DNA of 6,034 nucleotides from an uncultured Eubacteriales bacterium. Lineage in GTDB: Bacteria > Bacillota > Clostridia > UBA1381 > UBA9506. The position numbers and the translations under genes are program-made. Positions 1 through 5,858 of the stretch are shown here, piece by piece. Location: contig CABSKZ010000184.1 of NCBI GenBank assembly GCA_902478395.1, positions 1 to 6,034 on the forward strand. Direction: 5' to 3'. The stretch's first letter is position 1. Each line of letters opens with the position of its first letter. The notes beneath the pieces are model-generated. The model was not told where the DNA came from, did no database searches, and saw only the letters and a program-made list of their open reading frames with translations.

Positions 1-105
1 AATTTATACTGGATTTTTCCCGAAAATAGGTGTAAAATAGATAATCATTTGAAGATGTATTAAATAAGTAGTAAATACAACACTTAAAATTACCAGTGTT
101 TTCGC

Positions 106-160
106 GCCTTATCTGCCCACAGGTAAGGCCAATCTTCATCATTTTTTGTGGGCAGAAAGG
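106..160 (+). promoter_or_regulatory. Leader with two mutually exclusive hairpins before the ACT gene
   Basis: Two inverted repeats share the same bases. Hairpin A pairs 106-114 with 121-129 (nine pairs, one of them G-U, six-base loop 115-120). Hairpin B pairs 112-121 with 147-156 (ten perfect pairs, 25-base loop). Bases 112-121 belong to both, so only one can form. Hairpin B ends inside the purine stretch GAAAGG (155-160), the best upstream candidate for the ribosome binding site of the gene at 174, so B could lower translation and A could free it. A run of six T (142-147) lies at the 3' side of the B loop, too far from hairpin A for a classical terminator. I recognise no known riboswitch or T-box motif. 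The pairing is seen directly; the regulatory role is inferred. Confidence 0.4.
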
Positions 161-173
161 TTTTGGGAATATT

Positions 174-443
174 ATGAGGGCAGTCATTACTGTGGTTGGG
201 AAGGACCAGGTTGGAATCATCTACAAGGTCAGCGGCGTATTGGCCGACAACGGAGTCAACATTCTGGACATCTCACAAACCATTATGCAGGACCTGTTCA
301 CGATGATTATGCTGGTGGATGTTTCCGGTTGTAAAATCGCGTTTTCAGATTTAGCGGACAGGCTGAAAGAGCTCGGCGAATCCCTATGCCTTTCCATCCG
401 GATTCAGCATGAGGATTTATTCAATTCCATGCATAGAATATAA
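174..443 (+). CDS. Single ACT-domain protein, UPF0237 family
   Basis: An 89-residue protein that is one ACT domain and nothing else. ACT domains bind small ligands, often amino acids, and usually act as dimers; the ligand and target of this family are not established. The N-terminal strand (MRAVITVVGKDQVGII, residues 1-16), the helix after it, and the glycine/asparagine turn GVNILDISQTI (27-37), where ACT domains usually hold ligand, fit the beta-alpha-beta-beta-alpha-beta pattern. The start at 174 is chosen because family members are about 90 residues and begin with this strand. An upstream in-frame GTG at 96 would add 26 residues with no family match, drawn from the hairpin region. The ribosome site is weak: GAAAGG at 155-160 is 13 bases away and GGGA at 165-168 is five bases away. 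Eleven bases separate it from the UPF0210 gene, with which it is commonly paired in Firmicutes and archaea, so a joint function is likely. Confidence 0.9.
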   Translation: MRAVITVVGKDQVGIIYKVSGVLADNGVNILDISQTIMQDLFTMIMLVDVSGCKIAFSDLADRLKELGESLCLSIRIQHEDLFNSMHRI

Positions 444-454
444 GGGAGGGCGCT

Positions 455-1816
455 ATGATAAATACAATGGAAGTCATGGAGACCATCAAGATGATTAGCG
501 AGGAGCATCTAGACATCCGCACCATTACGATGGGAATCTCCCTTCTCTCCTGTGCGGGGCCGGACATCGATACGGTCTGCACCAGGATTTACGATAAAAT
601 AACGAAACGTGCCGAACATCTTGTGGCGACAGCCACGGATATCGAAACGGAGTTCGGCATACCGATTATCAATAAAAGAATCTCTGTCACACCCGCCGCG
701 GTGTTCAGCGAAGCGGTTAAGGATGAAACCTCTTTCGTGAAAATCGCGCAGGCAATGGACCGGGCGGCAAAAACTACAGGAGTCGATTTTATCGGCGGCT
801 TTTCCGCGTTGGTGCACAAGGGCGCCACTGACGGGGAGCGGAAGCTGATCAGCTCGATTCCGGAGGCACTGGCCGTGACAGAAAAGGTCTGCTCCAGCGT
901 AAATGTGGGAACAACGAAAGCAGGCATCAATATGGATGCGGTTCGGGAAATGGGGCAGATTATCAAACTGACTGCGAAAAAAACAGCGGACCACGACGGT
1001 TTCGGCTGTGCCAAACTGGTGGTGTTCTGCAACGCGGTGGAGGACAACCCCTTTATGGCGGGTGCTTTCCATGGCGTCGGAGAACCGGAAACCGTCATTA
1101 ATGTCGGCGTGTCTGGACCAGGCGTGGTGAAAAGTGCTTTGGAAAAGGTAAAAGGCGCAGATTTTGGAACCGTAGCCGAAACGATTAAAAACACCGCCTT
1201 TAAAATCACCCGAATGGGCCAGTTGGTGGCAAAAGAGGCCTCAGGCAGACTGGGGGTTCCGTTCGGAATCGTCGATTTGTCACTTGCCCCGACGCCCGCA
1301 GTCGGAGACTCGGTTGCTTATATTCTGGAGGAAATGGGCCTTGAATCGTGCGGTACCCATGGGACCACCGCCGCACTCGCACTGCTTAACGACGCGGTGA
1401 AAAAGGGCGGCGTCATGGCAAGTTCCTATGTCGGCGGCCTGTCCGGCGCGTTCATTCCGGTCAGTGAGGACGCGGGGATGATAGAGGCGGCAAAATGCGG
1501 CGCACTTTCATTGGAAAAGCTTGAAGCAATGACCTGTGTCTGTTCCGTCGGGCTGGATATGATTTGTATCCCCGGAGACACACCGGCAGAAACGATTTCC
1601 GCCATTATTGCGGACGAGGCGGCCATCGGTATGATAAACAACAAAACCACCGCCGTCAGGCTGATTCCCGCTCCCGGCAAAAAGGTCGGGGATATCGTCG
1701 AGTTCGGCGGTCTGCTCGGAACGGGGCCTGTTATGCCGGTTAATCAACGAAGCAGTGCGGAATTTATCGGCCGTGGCGGAAGGATTCCGGCGCCGATTCA
1801 CAGCTTACGAAATTGA
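455..1816 (+). CDS. UPF0210/DUF711 family protein ('PFL family'), function unknown
   Basis: A full-length 453-residue member of UPF0210. Family blocks run the whole length: HLDIRTITMGISLL (18-31), NKRISVTP (73-80), VDFIGGFSALV (110-120), CSSVNVGTTKAGINM (146-160), NAVEDNPFMAGAFHGVGE (193-210), VDLSLAPTPAVGDSVA (273-288), GTHGTTAALALLNDAVKKGG (300-319), GGLSGAFIPVSED (327-339), SVGLDMICIPGDTP (364-377) and GGRIPAPIHS (441-450). The fold is known to resemble pyruvate formate-lyase, hence the common label, but I see no glycyl-radical motif near the C-terminus, so it should not be called a formate-lyase. No substrate is known to me. There is no signal peptide or membrane segment, so it is probably cytoplasmic. 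AGGGAGGG (443-450) is a good ribosome site four bases before the ATG and overlaps the last base of the preceding stop codon, so the two genes are very likely translated from one message. Ten cysteines are present, including a C-x-C at 361-363. Confidence 0.93.
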   Translation: MINTMEVMETIKMISEEHLDIRTITMGISLLSCAGPDIDTVCTRIYDKITKRAEHLVATATDIETEFGIPIINKRISVTPAAVFSEAVKDETSFVKIAQAMDRAAKTTGVDFIGGFSALVHKGATDGERKLISSIPEALAVTEKVCSSVNVGTTKAGINMDAVREMGQIIKLTAKKTADHDGFGCAKLVVFCNAVEDNPFMAGAFHGVGEPETVINVGVSGPGVVKSALEKVKGADFGTVAETIKNTAFKITRMGQLVAKEASGRLGVPFGIVDLSLAPTPAVGDSVAYILEEMGLESCGTHGTTAALALLNDAVKKGGVMASSYVGGLSGAFIPVSEDAGMIEAAKCGALSLEKLEAMTCVCSVGLDMICIPGDTPAETISAIIADEAAIGMINNKTTAVRLIPAPGKKVGDIVEFGGLLGTGPVMPVNQRSSAEFIGRGGRIPAPIHSLRN

Positions 1817-1866
1817 GAACGGAATAGATTTTGGCAGGAGCACTATTTGGAAGGGGATGAAGCATC

Positions 1867-2184
1867 ATGGATGAAATCATCAACCAGATTATCACCATTG
1901 AACATAAGGCACAGGAAATGGTTGAGAATGCCTACAAGGAAAAGGATAAGATTTTAAAGGACGCCGACAAAGACTGCGAAAAAATTGCGGATGATATTGC
2001 AGAGCGCAAGCAAAAACGGCTCGACAAGATTATGAAGAACGAGCAGAAGCTGGCGGACGAAAAAATCCGGGACATCAAGCGCCGGAACGAAGAAAAGCTG
2101 GATATTCTGGAAAGCCATTACCGGGAGAAAAAGGCCCAGTGGATAGAAGATATTTATCAAAATATCATCGGAAAACAGGGGTAA
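1867..2184 (+). CDS. Probable V-type ATPase peripheral-stalk subunit (G/H-like coiled coil)
   Basis: A 105-residue, highly charged protein that looks helical nearly throughout. Residues 8-90 are dominated by Lys, Glu, Asp and Arg with regularly spaced Ile, Leu, Ala and Met and no proline, as in a long coiled coil. The C-terminal WIEDIYQNIIG (92-102) is amphipathic, like the ends of E- and G-type stalk subunits. In V/A-type ATPases such proteins pair with subunit E to form the outer stalks linking subunit I to the catalytic head. There is no membrane segment. Sequence alone is weak evidence because coiled coils diverge fast; its position as first gene of the ATPase cluster is the main support, matching the small leading gene of other ntp operons (NtpF of Enterococcus hirae). 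AAGGGG at 1851-1856 lies ten bases before the ATG. Alternatives are a different coiled-coil stalk protein or an assembly factor. Confidence 0.72.
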   Translation: MDEIINQIITIEHKAQEMVENAYKEKDKILKDADKDCEKIADDIAERKQKRLDKIMKNEQKLADEKIRDIKRRNEEKLDILESHYREKKAQWIEDIYQNIIGKQG

Positions 2185-2220
2185 TTGGGGCGGTGCACCC
2201 TGGTTCGCCGGCATGAAATA

Positions 2221-2251
2221 CGGCTTGCTTTTCTCTGAGGCAAAAGCACCG
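2221..2251 (+). repeat. Intercistronic inverted repeat before subunit C
   Basis: TGCTTTT (2226-2232) pairs with AAAAGCA (2242-2248) around a nine-base loop. Three more pairs, CGG (2221-2223) with CCG (2249-2251), follow across a two-base bulge. It sits in the 119-base gap between the stalk gene and subunit C, the longest gap after the leader. No T-run follows, so it does not look like a terminator. It might stabilise or mark a processing point in the message, which is inference only. Confidence 0.35.
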
Positions 2252-2291
2252 GGGAGAGTTCTTTCCGTAAATGAAATATGCGGCGGCAAAT

Positions 2292-2296
2292 GGAGG
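2292..2296 (+). promoter_or_regulatory. ntpC: Ribosome binding site that decides the subunit C start
   Basis: GGAGG lies seven bases before the ATG at 2304, an ideal spacing. The earlier in-frame ATG at 2271 has only GGGGAG at 2251-2256, 14 bases away and partly inside an inverted repeat. This favours 2304 and removes 11 residues from the longest possible reading. Confidence 0.75.
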
Positions 2297-2303
2297 ACAG
2301 GAT

Positions 2304-3365
2304 ATGGTAGTACTTGGAGATTTGACGAAATACGGCGCCATCATGGCGAAGGTCAGCGTAATGAAACGCGGGCTGTTGACGCGGGACGATTATATCGCCC
2401 TGATTAATAAGCGAAGCGTGGCTGAGTTGACCTCTTATCTGAAAAACGAAACATCCTACGGGCCTGTGCTGGAAACGGTCAATGAAAATAATGTTCACCG
2501 CGGCGAGTTGGAACGGCTGATGAACAATGCCCTGATTGAGGATGTAGTAAAGCTTTACCGGTTCGACAACGGGGAGAACCAAAAATTCTATACCTATGTT
2601 TTTATCCGGGCGGAAATCGAGATTTTAAAGCTCATGCTGCGCCGGCTCAGCAATGACGAGGTGGACCTAAGCTGGACAGCAGATATTCCCGATTTTTTTC
2701 GGAAGCATTTTACAATCAACCTAGATCTGCTCAGCAAGTCCACCACCTTGAAGGAGCTTCTGGAAAACCTGTCTGGTTCCCGGTATGAGAGTGTCATCGC
2801 GCCTCTTCTATCCCTTAAGGAGCATCAGAATCTGCTCAGCGTGGAGATGACGCTGGATATGTATTATTACAGCGTCGTGGACAAACTAAAGGCGGAGCTT
2901 ACGGACATAGAGGACCGGGAACTTTTAGATGAAACAGTCGGCAGCGAGGTCGATATGCTGAATTTGCTGTGGATTTACCGCTGCAAGAAATATTTTGATA
3001 TGCCCAAGGAACTAATTTATTCCTTTATTATTCCAAACAAGTACAAGCTGGGCAAAAAAACGATTATGGAGCTGGTGGAAGCCCCTTCAGCGGAGGATTT
3101 TCTGGAGGCCGTAAAAAGAACGCCCTACCGGAACACCTTCGTCAGGGAGGCCGGAGAATTTTTCGAGCAAAGCTATAAAAAATTTGTTTACCGGATGCAT
3201 CAGAAAAAGGTGAAGGAATGTCCGTTTTCTATTGAATCGGCTATTTCTTACCTGCATTTTAAAGAGTTTGAGATTGACAACCTAACCTCTATTATTGAAG
3301 GGCTTCGCTACGGTCTGTCTCCTGACGAAATCAAACCGTACGTTGTCGGATTTGACTTAGATTAA
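2304..3365 (+). CDS. ntpC: V-type ATPase subunit C (d-type, AC39 family)
   Basis: A 353-residue soluble subunit that caps the K ring on the cytoplasmic side and couples it to the rotating D/F axle. It matches the AC39/subunit C family along its length. The N-terminal helix (YGAIMAKVSVMKRGLLTRDDY, 10-30) corresponds to the family's opening 'Y-x-x-A-x-V-R-x-x-x-x-L-L' pattern. The mid-protein block has IYRCKKYFDM (224-233) followed by FIIPNKYKLG (241-250). The C-terminal repeat-like block has PFSIESAISYLHFKEFEIDNL (307-327) and ends in GLSPDEIKPYVV (337-348). It is mostly helical with no membrane segment and close to the family's usual length. The start at 2304 rests on its ribosome site; starting at 2271 would add MKYAAANGGQD, which has no family counterpart. 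Here C comes before I, unlike the Enterococcus hirae and Thermus orders. Confidence 0.92.
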   Translation: MVVLGDLTKYGAIMAKVSVMKRGLLTRDDYIALINKRSVAELTSYLKNETSYGPVLETVNENNVHRGELERLMNNALIEDVVKLYRFDNGENQKFYTYVFIRAEIEILKLMLRRLSNDEVDLSWTADIPDFFRKHFTINLDLLSKSTTLKELLENLSGSRYESVIAPLLSLKEHQNLLSVEMTLDMYYYSVVDKLKAELTDIEDRELLDETVGSEVDMLNLLWIYRCKKYFDMPKELIYSFIIPNKYKLGKKTIMELVEAPSAEDFLEAVKRTPYRNTFVREAGEFFEQSYKKFVYRMHQKKVKECPFSIESAISYLHFKEFEIDNLTSIIEGLRYGLSPDEIKPYVVGFDLD

Positions 3366-3383
3366 GCGTTTTGCCCCATTTCC

Positions 3384-3403
3384 GGGCGGAGGTGGGCGGA
3401 CGG
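3384..3403 (+). other. G-rich direct repeat in the C-I spacer
   Basis: GGGCGGA occurs at 3384-3390 and again at 3394-3400, giving six closely spaced runs of two or three G in the sense strand. A two-layer G-quadruplex in the message is possible but would be weak. It lies 24 bases before the subunit I start and just upstream of that gene's ribosome site. No function is established. Confidence 0.25.
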
Positions 3404-3427
3404 TATTACCTTTAGGGAGTTGAGCAA

Positions 3428-5371
3428 ATGGCTATTCAGAAAATGAAACTGGTGAGCGTGGTCGGGCCAGTGCAGGACTTTGACAGAATTGTTTCAGAGT
3501 ATCTGCTGCGTTTTGACATCCACGTTGAAAACGTTTTGTCCGTTTTGGACCACGTCAAGGGCCTGTTGCCTTATCCAGATGAAAATAAATATAATGAACC
3601 AATTGCGAAAATACAAGAATTTTACGAAATGACGGGCCAGCAGCTTTCTGAAACGAATCTCAGTCCGGTTGAGCGGTCGGCGTTTTCAGACAGCGAGATA
3701 CTGGAAGAAATTGCGGCGGTCGAACAGGAATTCGCGGAAAACCGCGCCGCGCTAGTCGATATTCAGTCAAAGCTGGATGCAAATTCGCAGGTTATAAAGC
3801 AATTGGAACATATGCTGGAACTTGAAATCAACCTTGACGACCTGTTCAAGTTTTCATTTATAAAATTCCGATTCGGCAGATTGCCGAAGGCCGGGTATAA
3901 AAAGCTACAGGCATATCTTCAGGACATCGACGCCTTTTTCGTCGAGGGCGAAGTGGAAAAGGACTATGTATACGGCGTGTATTTCATGCCGGCGGCATAC
4001 GAGGAAAAAATCGATGGTATTTTTACTTCACTATACTTCGAACGGATTATCGTGTCGGGCGATTCTCACGGAACGCCAAAGGCCGCTTACGAAAGCTTTC
4101 AGGAGGAACGGCTCAGGCTGCTGGAGGAAGTCCACATACTCCAGTCCGAGTCCAAGCAGATTTTGGAAAAGCATAGCCAGAAGCTGCTCAATATATACGC
4201 GTTGCTGCAGGAACTGTCACAAGCCGCCTCCATACGGAAGGTATCGGCGCACACCCGGGAATCATTTTATGTGGTCGGCTGGGTAGCGGAACGCGATGTA
4301 AAAAAGATTATCAAATCCCTAGACGTCGAACCAAATGTGGTTCTGGTTGAAGAAGAGCCAAATATTATCAGGCAGTCCGCACCGCCGATTCGCTTGCGGA
4401 ACTGGGCCATTTTTCGGCCATTTGAAATGTTTGTGCGAATGTACGGTCTGCCGGACTATAATGAAATAGACCCGACGCCGCTGCTTGCCGTCACCTACGC
4501 GCTGATGTTTGGCATTATGTTCGGGGATGCGGGACATGGCATTGTATTGTTGCTCGGCGGGTTCCTGTTCTACAAGCTGAAAAAGATGGACTTAGGGGCA
4601 ATTGTGTCCTGCGCGGGCTTCTGCTCCATTCTCTTTGGCCTGCTGTACGGAAGCGTGTTTGGAAATGAAACCCTCCTGCGAAGCTGGCGCGTCACGAAAA
4701 ACCTCGCCATCATTGAACCGATGCAGGAAATCAATACGATTCTAATAGCGGCTGTCGCAGCAGGAGTGGTCATTATCCTGATTTCCATGTTCGTCAACAT
4801 CATCAATGCGGTGAAGTCAAGGGATTGGGGCAGAATGCTGTTCGACCAGAACGGTCTGGCGGGCGTGGTGTTCTACATTTCCGTCCTGCTGCTGGCAGGC
4901 AACATGCTGCTCGGGTTCGGTCTGCCGTCTCTGCCAATCATTCTGGGCGGCATCGTACTTCCGTTGTTGCTGGTATTTTTGAAGGAGCCTCTTTCCGGGC
5001 TGCTGGCTGGAAAAGAAAACTGGAGGCCGCAGCGCATCGGGGAATTTATTCTCGAATCGTTCTTCGAGCTGTTTGAAATCGTGCTTTCCTTTGCGACGAA
5101 TACCATTTCCTTTGTCCGTCTTGGGGCTTTCGCACTGGGGCACGCCAGCATGATGAGCGTTGTGTACATTCTGGCGGATATGGTTCCCGGCGCGGCACTT
5201 TACTGGGTCGTCATGGTGCTGGGCAACCTGCTGGTTATCGGCATGGAGGGCCTGGTCGTAGGAATCCAATCTCTGCGTCTGGAATTTTACGAGATGTTCT
5301 CGCGCTACTACTCCGGCCAGGGACGGGAATTCCGAAGCATCAAAAGCAGACAATTATTAAAATTAAAATAG
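3428..5371 (+). CDS. ntpI: V-type ATPase subunit I (a-type membrane subunit)
   Basis: A 647-residue stator subunit that carries the ion half-channels beside the K ring and ties the outer stalks to the membrane; the length is normal for the family. Residues 1 to about 330 form the soluble arm, with two charged helical stretches (about 88-130 and 220-265) that look like coiled coil, and a globular end with YVVGWVAERD (281-290). The membrane half starts at the family signature DPTPLLAVTYALMFGIMFGD (348-367) and has about seven to eight hydrophobic segments (about 350-368, 371-384, 390-412, 436-461, 477-497, 502-518, 545-587, 590-615). Two arginines expected at the ring interface are present: R564 in SFVRLGAFALGHA (561-573) and R617 in SLRLEFYEMFSRYYSG (615-630), matching by motif the yeast Vph1 R735 and R799 regions. 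The start is supported by AGGGAG at 3414-3419, eight bases upstream. It is 62 bases after C and 30 before K. Confidence 0.97.
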   Translation: MAIQKMKLVSVVGPVQDFDRIVSEYLLRFDIHVENVLSVLDHVKGLLPYPDENKYNEPIAKIQEFYEMTGQQLSETNLSPVERSAFSDSEILEEIAAVEQEFAENRAALVDIQSKLDANSQVIKQLEHMLELEINLDDLFKFSFIKFRFGRLPKAGYKKLQAYLQDIDAFFVEGEVEKDYVYGVYFMPAAYEEKIDGIFTSLYFERIIVSGDSHGTPKAAYESFQEERLRLLEEVHILQSESKQILEKHSQKLLNIYALLQELSQAASIRKVSAHTRESFYVVGWVAERDVKKIIKSLDVEPNVVLVEEEPNIIRQSAPPIRLRNWAIFRPFEMFVRMYGLPDYNEIDPTPLLAVTYALMFGIMFGDAGHGIVLLLGGFLFYKLKKMDLGAIVSCAGFCSILFGLLYGSVFGNETLLRSWRVTKNLAIIEPMQEINTILIAAVAAGVVIILISMFVNIINAVKSRDWGRMLFDQNGLAGVVFYISVLLLAGNMLLGFGLPSLPIILGGIVLPLLLVFLKEPLSGLLAGKENWRPQRIGEFILESFFELFEIVLSFATNTISFVRLGAFALGHASMMSVVYILADMVPGAALYWVVMVLGNLLVIGMEGLVVGIQSLRLEFYEMFSRYYSGQGREFRSIKSRQLLKLK

Positions 5372-5393
5372 ATTCAATCATTTTTTGAGGAGG
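5351..5393 (+). promoter_or_regulatory. ntpK: A+T-rich translation-enhancer-like stretch and strong ribosome site for subunit K
   Basis: AGGAGG at 5388-5393 (part of GAGGAGG) lies eight bases before the ATG at 5402 and is the closest match to the full Shine-Dalgarno consensus in the window. The 36 bases before it (5351-5386) contain only four G or C. They cover the last codons of subunit I and the spacer, so the start region should be little structured. A U-rich enhancer before the c-subunit gene is known in Escherichia coli; the same logic is inferred here because many K copies are needed per enzyme. Confidence 0.6.
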
Positions 5394-5401
5394 AATTTAA
5401 A

Positions 5402-5824
5402 ATGGCTGTAAAAATTATTTCTGTTTTATTGATTCTGAGTATTGCTGTACCCTTTGGGATTTATTTTTTAGGAAAGAAAACGAGGAAACGCGGCAAGGCA
5501 ATGCTGATTACGAATATCTCCACCTTTTTCAGTACCCTGCTGGTTTCCATGGGAATGATGTTCTCCGGCTCTGTATTTGCAGAAGAATCCGCGGCAGCAA
5601 CCACTAGCGTGGGCGCGGGGATGGGCTATCTCGCAGCGGCACTGGTTACGGGCCTTTCTTCCATCGGCGCCGGCATCGCGGTTGCGGCCGCCAGTTCTAC
5701 AGCGCTTGGCGCAATCAGCGAGGACCCGAAACTGATGGGTAAATCCCTCATTTTCGTTGCGCTGGCAGAAGGTATCGCGCTTTATGGCCTGCTGGTTTCC
5801 TTCACGATTCTCTCCAAGCTGTAA
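5402..5824 (+). CDS. ntpK: V-type ATPase subunit K (rotor-ring proteolipid)
   Basis: A 140-residue, very hydrophobic protein forming the ion-carrying ring. Four hydrophobic helices are visible: about 4-23, 34-58, 72-97 and 113-137. The last two form a typical c-type hairpin: glycine/alanine-rich GLSSIGAGIAVAAASS (84-99), polar turn SEDPK (106-110), then FVALAEGIALYGLLVSF (118-134) with the ion-binding glutamate E123. The first half has no such acid. KKTRKRGK (25-32) after helix 1 should face the cytoplasm. Helix 2 ends in SGSVFA followed by EES (55-63), which reads like a signal-peptidase site; cutting after A60 would leave 80 residues, the size of an F-type c subunit. At the positions that bind sodium in Ilyobacter c subunits, V94, G124 and I125 are non-polar, which favours protons (inference). 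It is shorter than the 156-residue NtpK of Enterococcus hirae but looks like clostridial K subunits. Confidence 0.95.
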   Translation: MAVKIISVLLILSIAVPFGIYFLGKKTRKRGKAMLITNISTFFSTLLVSMGMMFSGSVFAEESAAATTSVGAGMGYLAAALVTGLSSIGAGIAVAAASSTALGAISEDPKLMGKSLIFVALAEGIALYGLLVSFTILSKL

Positions 5825-5858
5825 AACCGGCTTATTATAGGCGAAGGATGTGGCTTCA

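Noticed and set aside
5..10. TATACT as a -10 promoter element, and TTGAAG at 49-54 as a -35
   Set aside because: TATACT would need a -35 outside the window. TTGAAG has no fair -10 at 16-18 bases. The leader is A+T-rich enough that such matches are expected by chance.
106..147. Intrinsic terminator formed by hairpin A and the T-run at 142-147
   Set aside because: The T-run starts 12 bases after the stem, so it lacks the required direct junction. Hairpin B is followed by only four T after AAGG.
96..173. GTG start at 96 giving a 115-residue ACT protein
   Set aside because: The extra 26 residues do not belong to the family, the stretch overlaps the inverted repeats, and homologues start at the strand beginning at 174.
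509..1209. Long open frames on the minus strand within the UPF0210 gene
   Set aside because: They lie antisense to a highly conserved gene, overlap each other, and their translations show no family resemblance; they are a codon-use by-product.
1831..1849. TTGGCA at 1831-1836 as a -35 for an ATPase operon promoter
   Set aside because: At 17 bases downstream the sequence is GGGATG, inside the ribosome site of the next gene; there is no usable -10.
2213..2407. Small open frame beginning MKYGLLFSE between the stalk gene and subunit C
   Set aside because: It has no ribosome site, overlaps the start of subunit C by about 100 bases, and its second half is an out-of-frame reading of that gene.
3966..4286. 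106-residue open frame inside subunit I on the same strand
   Set aside because: It is an alternative-frame reading of a well-conserved gene, rich in Arg, Cys and Ser, with no ribosome site or recognisable domain.
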